From contig DASRNI010000023.1 of the NCBI GenBank assembly GCA_035647455.1, positions 1-12,238 on the forward strand: a stretch of 12,238 nucleotides of DNA, in the 5' to 3' direction. Under the pieces are notes generated by a model. The model saw only the letters and a list, made by a program, of their open reading frames with translations. It did not search any database and had not been told where the DNA came from. The DNA is from UBA1361 sp035647455 (GTDB lineage: Bacteria; Bacillota_I; Bacilli_A; RFN20; CAG-826). The position numbers and the translations under genes were made by a program. Of this stretch, positions 8,558 through 12,238 are shown piece after piece (position 1 is the first letter of the stretch; each line of letters starts with the position of its first letter).

Positions 8558-9422
8558 CGCCAGTTACATGAACTTCGGCAGCGTTTGCTTCGATCATATT
8601 AATTATTTGTTTAACACGGACATCGCGCCTTGATACGTCATAAAGACTATGTAAATCATTTAAACTAAGTTCACTTAAAAAGATTGTTTTTTTACCGGCC
8701 TTTATCCGTTCCGTAACAAGCGGGAAACTAAAAGCATCACGAATTAATTTATTACTTTCTTCATTACCAAATTCACGGACAATTAAGAAGTCCACAGCGA
8801 TTGCTTTTAGCAGTGCATTTTGCGCCATAATTTTATTTTCAAAATAATCAGTACTATATTCACTCGTAAAGTTGCGGAAATCAAGAACACCGACTGTCGC
8901 ATTTTTGTCACGCTTTAAAAAGCGGTTAATCGCCGTCATTGCCAGTGTAAACTTCCCGACGCCAAACGGACCATGCACGTAAAGTGTGTTAATTTTATCT
9001 TCATTAAATTCGCGGAGTGCAACAAGATAAGCACGTTGTGCTTCGCGGCGTGTTACACGCTTTGGTACGCAGTAGTTATCCGGAAAATCACTATACACAA
9101 AGCGGGAATGACGTAGTTCACTAATCGCGTAAATAGGGCAAAGTTCATATTTTAAATTAATAAACTCATTGTGAAGCGTTAAGGACATATGGTGATAAGA
9201 ATGTTCATTTACGCATTCACCAGCTTTTTCGCATGCCTTAACACTTAAAAAGCTATCATAATAAGCAATTAATGGAGCTTTGTTTTTTTGGATGAGTTCT
9301 GGCGTTAAATTTAAGCTTTTTAAATGCGTCATAAAAAGAGCGTCGCTCTTAAACTTTTGAAAAGCGGCTTCTTGTTCGGCAACAAACTCTTTTGTTTCAA
9401 TGATTTTTAAATCAATCTTCAT
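8547..9422 (-). CDS. dnaI: Helicase loader DnaI, with degenerate ATPase motifs
   Basis: Primosomal protein that delivers the replicative helicase, here 291 residues. The N-terminal helicase-binding part is followed by a Cys/His cluster (ACEK, ECVN, EHSYHH, ELCP, ~64-96) matching the DnaI zinc site. The AAA+ domain follows from ~125. Its motifs are collinear with the family but altered: Walker A reads GPFGVGKF (~151-158), with Phe where Thr/Ser binds Mg2+; Walker B reads FLIVREFGNEE where LMLDDIGAE is usual; sensor 1 reads LSELS instead of TSN; the C-terminal RRIIERI segment reads VKQIINMI. ATP binding may persist through the Lys, but hydrolysis looks lost. I chose the ATG at 9422, because AGG at 9430-9428 lies 5 nt before it, while the upstream GTG at 9428 sits inside that site. 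The start overlaps dnaB by 11 nt. Confidence 0.88.
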   Translation of the reverse strand: MKIDLKIIETKEFVAEQEAAFQKFKSDALFMTHLKSLNLTPELIQKNKAPLIAYYDSFLSVKACEKAGECVNEHSYHHMSLTLHNEFINLKYELCPIYAISELRHSRFVYSDFPDNYCVPKRVTRREAQRAYLVALREFNEDKINTLYVHGPFGVGKFTLAMTAINRFLKRDKNATVGVLDFRNFTSEYSTDYFENKIMAQNALLKAIAVDFLIVREFGNEESNKLIRDAFSFPLVTERIKAGKKTIFLSELSLNDLHSLYDVSRRDVRVKQIINMIEANAAEVHVTGVKI

Positions 9423-10644
9423 CTTCACCTAAAACGTCGGCAAGCAGATCATCAAGTGATTCACCCGTATCTTGCACGACTTCTTTCTTTGTCGTTTTCT
9501 TCACTGGTTTTTTATATGTTACTGGGGTTTTAAGTGCGTCATAAACATCAAGCGCACTTGTAAGTTTCTTACGCTGAATGCTACTGGCAAGTTTTTCAAT
9601 AGCAGCGCGCGGTAAAACATTATTAAACGTTTCAAGCGCGTGATAAAGTAAGGCGTTTATTGCCGCGTCACTAAGTTGATAGTCAAACGCGAGCATTTTA
9701 ATAATTTCCTGGTCGCGATAAGCAACTTTGGTAAAGTTATTTAATTCATAAAGAAATTCATGCGGGCGCATGCTTTCCATTTTATTAATCATCTGTGCGA
9801 GTTCACTTTCACTCGTCACTTTTTTCACTTTACGACGGACAAGGGGGCGCATAATTTCTTGGTACGGCACGAGAAGCGAAAGCGCATCAAAAAGTGCATC
9901 AATATTAACTTTTTGTCCTTTTGGTTTCGTCGCTTCGTAAAAGTCACCTACTTTTTCGGCAAGTGCAGTTTCGGTTAAGTTAAAAAGTGTCGCAAAGCGT
10001 TTTACTTTAGCGAGTTCTTCCGTGCTTAACGCTGTTGGTAAAATTTGCCGTAACTTCGTTAATTGATTAAAAAAGAGTGCGTCATCAAACGGCATCGTAA
10101 TCTGCGCAACTTCGTTGGCAAGACTAACCTTTTGCGCCCCGTTAAGCGTGGCACCGGCAAAGTCACTGCCAAATACACTCGCAAAGTCGGCACTAACGTC
10201 TAGTGAACTGTCCTTATACTCATCAAGCGCAAACACGCGTAAAAGAATCCCGGCTTCACGTTCACCAACAACGTTTTCAAGTAAGTACATTAAGACTTCA
10301 TCTTCTGCAAATGCCGCCGGATTTTTCGGCGCGGCAAGCACATAAATATACTCATTAAATTGTTCGTGTTCTTTTTTATAAGTTGTAATTAAACTAACTG
10401 CTTCAAGGCGGCGAAACGCCGTGAGTAACTGGTCACTATTCACTTGTAAGTGAACTTGAAGAAATTCGTGATTAATTAATTGGCCATTTTTATAGTTACG
10501 TGTTCGTAAAAGTGTTAAATAAAGTGTGAGACTAACAACACCAATAAATGGTAAATAAAGGACGTTTAAAGACGCTAGTTCGGCTTCCCCAACATAGCCG
10601 GCTACATTAATGCTATAAAAATCTTCACTTCGAATAATTCGCAT
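9412..10644 (-). CDS. dnaB: Replication initiation and membrane attachment protein DnaB (Firmicutes type)
   Basis: This is the Firmicutes helicase co-loader (DnaD/DnaB superfamily), not the hexameric helicase called DnaB in Escherichia coli. It acts with DnaD and DnaI at oriC and in PriA restart. Of 410 residues, the N-terminal winged-helix region contains LYLPFIGVVSLTLY (29-42), matching the YQPLIGPVAFSLY segment I recall from B. subtilis. The C-terminal DnaB_2 domain (~285-372) shows MRPHEFLYEL, IIKMLAFDYQLSDAAINALLYH and LPRAAIEKLASSIQRKK, typical of single-stranded-DNA-binding DnaD-like repeats. A Lys-rich linker (378-388) and an acidic tail ending EDED follow. No transmembrane segment is seen; membrane association in the family is peripheral. 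The stop is TGA, which excludes the Mycoplasma code. The ATG has no Shine-Dalgarno and sits 7 nt after a -10 element. dnaI overlaps its 3' end by 11 nt. Confidence 0.92.
   Translation of the reverse strand: MRIIRSEDFYSINVAGYVGEAELASLNVLYLPFIGVVSLTLYLTLLRTRNYKNGQLINHEFLQVHLQVNSDQLLTAFRRLEAVSLITTYKKEHEQFNEYIYVLAAPKNPAAFAEDEVLMYLLENVVGEREAGILLRVFALDEYKDSSLDVSADFASVFGSDFAGATLNGAQKVSLANEVAQITMPFDDALFFNQLTKLRQILPTALSTEELAKVKRFATLFNLTETALAEKVGDFYEATKPKGQKVNIDALFDALSLLVPYQEIMRPLVRRKVKKVTSESELAQMINKMESMRPHEFLYELNNFTKVAYRDQEIIKMLAFDYQLSDAAINALLYHALETFNNVLPRAAIEKLASSIQRKKLTSALDVYDALKTPVTYKKPVKKTTKKEVVQDTGESLDDLLADVLGEDED
9426..9430 (-). promoter_or_regulatory. Shine-Dalgarno that decides the dnaI start
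   Basis: AGGTG on the minus strand lies within the 3' end of dnaB. Its AGG is 5 nt upstream of the ATG at 9422. A GTG at 9428 in the same frame would start inside this site, so the ATG is favoured. Confidence 0.6.
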
Positions 10645-10651
10645 ATATTTA

Positions 10652-10660
10652 AGTATAGCA
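10652..10660 (-). promoter_or_regulatory. Extended -10 promoter of dnaB-dnaI
   Basis: The minus strand reads TGC then TATACT (hexamer 10657-10652): an extended -10 motif (TGn) with 5 of 6 matches to TATAAT. TTGAAT at 10677-10672 resembles a -35 but its spacer is 14 nt, so the extended -10 is the main signal. The hexamer ends 7 nt before the ATG at 10644, so transcription should begin at or within a base of that A. The insertion sequence starts 47 bp further upstream and leaves the core promoter intact. Confidence 0.6.
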
Positions 10661-10707
10661 TACTAACAAAAATTCAAAACTTTTTCCCAATCTTTTTTAG
10701 TAGAACT

Positions 10708-10742
10708 GTAACTTGACAAAGTAATATCCGTTTTAAAAGGCG
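10708..10742 (+). repeat. IS30 left terminal inverted repeat (IRL)
   Basis: These 35 bases match the reverse complement of 12203-12237 at every position. The repeat starts GTAACTTGACAAAG and ends TTTTAAAAGGCG. The 36th base differs (A on the left, G on the right), which marks the inner limit. It contains a TTGACA at 10713-10718. Confidence 0.95.
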
Positions 10743-10753
10743 AACGGATTTTT
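10726..10753 (+). terminator. Terminator-like hairpin at the inner left end of the insertion sequence
   Basis: ATCCGTT (10726-10732) and AACGGAT (10743-10749) form a perfect 7-bp stem with a 10-nt loop, followed by a T run at 10749-10753. It would stop transcription entering the element from the left, a common way to protect an insertion sequence from read-through. The stem is short and only moderately G+C-rich, so strength is uncertain. The same bases may instead be a transposase-binding motif in both orientations. Confidence 0.4.
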
Positions 10754-10764
10754 GTTTGACAATT

Positions 10765-10770
10765 TATAAT
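10765..10770 (+). promoter_or_regulatory. Probable -10 box of the transposase promoter
   Basis: A perfect TATAAT lies 46 nt upstream of the transposase ATG. No good -35 lies 16-18 nt upstream: the TTGACA at 10756-10761 is only 3 nt away and cannot pair with it. The promoter is therefore probably weak, which is usual for transposase genes. Confidence 0.4.
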
Positions 10771-10778
10771 GAAAGTAG

Positions 10779-10795
10779 GTCTTAGTTAGTTGTTC
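10779..10795 (+). repeat. Inner inverted repeat, left copy (transposase 5' leader)
   Basis: GTCTTAGTTAGTTGTTC matches the reverse complement of 12035-12051 at 15 of 17 positions; only the two central bases differ (TT versus CG). It lies between the -10 box and the Shine-Dalgarno, so it should be within the transposase mRNA leader. Confidence 0.75.
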
Positions 10796-10804
10796 CCACA
10801 TGAA

Positions 10805-10810
10805 AGGAGG
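10805..10810 (+). promoter_or_regulatory. Strong Shine-Dalgarno of the transposase gene
   Basis: A perfect AGGAGG ends 6 nt before the ATG at 10817. It decides the start against the in-frame TTG at 10790. It is much stronger than any ribosome site seen in the host genes of this window. Confidence 0.85.
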
Positions 10811-10816
10811 TGTTTT

Positions 10817-12025
10817 ATGAATAAAACAGGATCAACGCATCTAACACTTGAAAATAGACAAACAATACTGAGAATGATTGAAGACAACGCTAAGCTTTGG
10901 GAAATTGCTAAGGCCGTTAAGAAAGATCCACGTGCTGTGAGTCGGGAAGTTCGTAACCGTCGGGAACTAACGCAAAGGGATAAACATTTTCACGATCGAA
11001 ACGAGAAATATGAAATGCCCTGCAAACGTTGCTCACGTTTTCCCTTCGTCTGTGATGGTTGTAAAACAAAACGGAGTTGTATGTATCTCATGCGTTTCTA
11101 TTATCACCCTGAACGGGCAGACGCACATTATCGACGCACCTTACGTGATTCCCGCATCGGTCTTAATCTAACCGAAGAAGAGTTTATTAAGCTTGATAAA
11201 ACAATATATCACGGAGTTAGTAAAGGACAATCGCTTTATCATGTGTTCGCTAATAATGAAGATTTACCCGTCTCGCTTCGTACGGCTTATCGCTATGTCG
11301 AGTTTAATCTACTTTCGACTAAAAACTTTGACTTACGTCGCAAAGTTCGCCTTCGTCGTCGCCGTACGGAAAAGAAACCACGGGTTAAAGTTGATGCAAA
11401 AATACGGATTAACCGCCTATATACTGATTATATTCGCTTTTTAGCCGCGAATCCGGGCATCCCCGTTACCCAGATGGATCTAATTGAAAGCCCACGGGGC
11501 ATTCCCCATACACTCTTGACAATCCACTTAACAAGCATCCGCTTTATGCTCGCTTTCCCGCTTCCCGATAAAACTAGTGAAAGCGTTTCTAAAGTATTTA
11601 AAAAACTCCAAGAGCTGCTCACGCCAGAAGAGTACACGAAACTCTTTCAAATTACACTGACGGACCGTGGAACGGAATTCTCCAACCCTTTAGCTATCGA
11701 AAGTCATTATGAAACCGGAGAATTAATCGCAAAATTATTTTACTGTGATCCGCAGGCAAGCAACCAAAAAGCACAGATCGAAGAAAATCATGCCTTGCTT
11801 CGTTACATCATTCCTAAAGGCACGAACCTTTCTTTCCTTAACCAAGCGAAAACGAACTTAATGCTCAGCCATCTTAATTCCTTTTCCCGTAATGTCATTG
11901 GAACTTCGCCCATTGAACTTTTTAAAATTTATTACGGTGAAGAACTACTTAATAAATTAAAAATCAGGGCTGTACACCCTGATTCTGTCTATTTGAAACC
12001 TGATCTCTTTTCCCGTAAAAAGTAA
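10817..12025 (+). CDS. IS30-family DDE transposase
   Basis: A 402-residue intact transposase that cuts and joins the element's ends. Near the N-terminus is an HTH (LTLENRQTILRMIEDNAKLWEIAKAV as part of residues 9-35, followed by VSREVRNRR), typical of IS30. Next comes a cysteine-rich segment (C69, C72, C79, C82, C88), likely zinc-binding, and a basic stretch RRKVRLRRRRTEKK (174-187). The catalytic core has D221 in QMDLIESPRG, D283 in TLTDRGTEFSNP and the Glu near 322 in QIEENHALLRYIIPKGTNL, with the PKGT signature that follows it in this family. The ATG at 10817 is chosen for its AGGAGG 6 nt upstream; an upstream TTG would add nine residues. By hand count, serine is AGT in 5 of 24 codons, unlike neighbours. 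An 8-bp hairpin lies near the 3' end of the gene. Confidence 0.95.
   Translation: MNKTGSTHLTLENRQTILRMIEDNAKLWEIAKAVKKDPRAVSREVRNRRELTQRDKHFHDRNEKYEMPCKRCSRFPFVCDGCKTKRSCMYLMRFYYHPERADAHYRRTLRDSRIGLNLTEEEFIKLDKTIYHGVSKGQSLYHVFANNEDLPVSLRTAYRYVEFNLLSTKNFDLRRKVRLRRRRTEKKPRVKVDAKIRINRLYTDYIRFLAANPGIPVTQMDLIESPRGIPHTLLTIHLTSIRFMLAFPLPDKTSESVSKVFKKLQELLTPEEYTKLFQITLTDRGTEFSNPLAIESHYETGELIAKLFYCDPQASNQKAQIEENHALLRYIIPKGTNLSFLNQAKTNLMLSHLNSFSRNVIGTSPIELFKIYYGEELLNKLKIRAVHPDSVYLKPDLFSRKK
11962..11984 (+). repeat. Hairpin inside the 3' end of the transposase gene
   Basis: AATCAGGG (11962-11969) pairs perfectly with CCCTGATT (11977-11984) around a 7-nt loop. It lies 39 nt before the stop codon. Only a weak T-rich stretch follows, so it is not a clear terminator. 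Role unknown. Confidence 0.6.
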
Positions 12026-12034
12026 GGTTTCACC

Positions 12035-12051
12035 GAACAACTCGCTAAGAC
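12035..12051 (-). repeat. Inner inverted repeat, right copy (transposase 3' flank)
   Basis: GAACAACTCGCTAAGAC is the inverse partner of 10779-10795 with two central mismatches. It begins 10 nt after the transposase stop codon, so the pair closely brackets the gene inside the terminal repeats. Confidence 0.75.
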
Positions 12052-12053
12052 TC

Positions 12054-12151
12054 AAACGGATTCTACTTTAACAAACGGATTTTACCTCGTGCTTTTTCTG
12101 TTGTTTCTTTTCTCTGTTGCTCAATTTCATTATACCTTAAACGGATTTTAC
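12054..12151 (+). repeat. Subterminal AAACGGATTTTAC direct repeats
   Basis: Three 13-base copies in the same orientation lie at 12054-12066 (AAACGGATTCTAC), 12073-12085 and 12139-12151 (both AAACGGATTTTAC). A fourth, AAACGGATATTAC, is inside the right terminal repeat at 12212-12224, and its inverse is in the left terminal repeat at 10721-10733. A partial copy, AACGGATTTTT, is at 10743-10753. They look like repeated transposase-binding sites. The rest of 12026-12202 is noncoding and includes a pyrimidine-rich run at about 12091-12120. Confidence 0.7.
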
Positions 12152-12202
12152 CGCAACAACATTTGTTATCTTTTCAGCATTTTACATTAACAAATTTAAC
12201 AC

Positions 12203-12237
12203 CGCCTTTTAAAACGGATATTACTTTGTCAAGTTAC
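12203..12237 (-). repeat. IS30 right terminal inverted repeat (IRR)
   Basis: This is the perfect inverse partner of 10708-10742. On the + strand it begins CGCCTTTTAAAACGG and ends TCAAGTTAC. It includes the outermost copy of the AAACGGAT-type motif (12212-12224). The window ends one base later. Confidence 0.95.
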
Positions 12238-12238
12238 G

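Larger units (their letters stand above)
10708..12237 (+). mobile_element. Complete IS30-family insertion sequence
   Basis: A 1530-bp element bounded by perfect 35-bp inverted repeats and containing one intact IS30-type DDE transposase gene in the + direction. The next outward base pair (10707 and 12238) does not continue the symmetry, so the ends are placed there. A target-site duplication cannot be checked because only one base remains in the window after the right end. Inside the ends are a terminator-like hairpin on the left, a second inverted-repeat pair flanking the gene, and repeated AAACGGAT motifs on the right. Codon use unlike the host genes suggests recent arrival. The match of ends and gene supports an element still able to move. 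Confidence 0.93.

Noticed and set aside
8543..8560. Bidirectional terminator between mutM-coaE and dnaI
   Set aside because: The stem is only 5 bp with an 8-nt loop and poor T runs, and it overlaps both stop codons. It is too weak to annotate.
9423..9428. GTG start at 9428 for dnaI
   Set aside because: It begins inside the AGGTG ribosome site. The ATG at 9422 has correct spacing.
10756..10770. TTGACA and TATAAT next to each other as a full transposase promoter
   Set aside because: The two hexamers are only 3 nt apart, which RNA polymerase cannot use as -35 and -10.
10790..10816. TTG start at 10790 adding nine residues to the transposase
   Set aside because: The ATG at 10817 has a perfect AGGAGG 6 nt upstream, while the TTG start would put that site inside the coding region.
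12054..12224. AAACGGAT repeats as a short CRISPR array
   Set aside because: The repeats are 13 bases with irregular spacing (19, 66, 73), lie inside an insertion sequence and share its terminal repeat.
1..12238. Mycoplasma-type code with TGA as tryptophan
   Set aside because: Tryptophans in the conserved proteins are TGG, and dnaB ends at TGA at the expected protein length.

Overview
This window is a low-G+C stretch, dense with genes, from a member of the Bacilli (Firmicutes). Three things point there. It carries the DnaB/DnaI helicase-loading pair found in that group. It has a DnaE polymerase of the short, PHP-degenerate Firmicutes kind. Its neighbourhood nrnA / dnaE / polA / mutM / coaE / dnaB / dnaI resembles the Bacillus arrangement in a compacted form. 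Tryptophan is TGG, and TGA is used as the stop of dnaB, so this is the standard bacterial code and not the Mycoplasma/Spiroplasma code. The compaction suggests a reduced lineage near Acholeplasmatales, RF39-like gut Bacilli or Erysipelotrichia, but the exact taxon cannot be fixed from sequence alone.

Positions 1-8557 (+ strand) hold one tightly packed gene string: the 3' half of ackA (acetate kinase), nrnA (DHH-family oligoribonuclease/pAp phosphatase), dnaE (replicative polymerase alpha subunit), polA (DNA polymerase I), and one continuous frame that joins MutM (8-oxoguanine/FAPY glycosylase) to CoaE (dephospho-CoA kinase). Neighbours overlap by 7-11 nt or are 2-11 nt apart, with no room for internal promoters, so they are probably one transcript. 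The string combines replication and repair with two acetyl/CoA-metabolism activities.

Positions 8547-10644 (- strand) hold dnaB then dnaI, two primosomal proteins that load the replicative helicase. They converge on the mutM-coaE frame with an 11-nt overlap of coding ends. The DnaI here aligns over its whole length with the family, but its Walker A, Walker B, sensor 1 and C-terminal arginine positions are all altered, so it looks like a pseudo-ATPase. dnaB has an extended -10 promoter so close to its ATG that its mRNA is probably leaderless.

Positions 10708-12237 are a complete IS30-family insertion sequence. It has perfect 35-bp terminal inverted repeats, an intact 402-residue DDE transposase, a second inner pair of inverted repeats flanking the transposase gene, and a set of subterminal repeats at the right end. 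It lies 63 bp upstream of dnaB, just outside that gene's promoter. Its serine codon use differs clearly from the host genes, which suggests recent arrival. No tRNA, rRNA, CRISPR array or riboswitch was seen.
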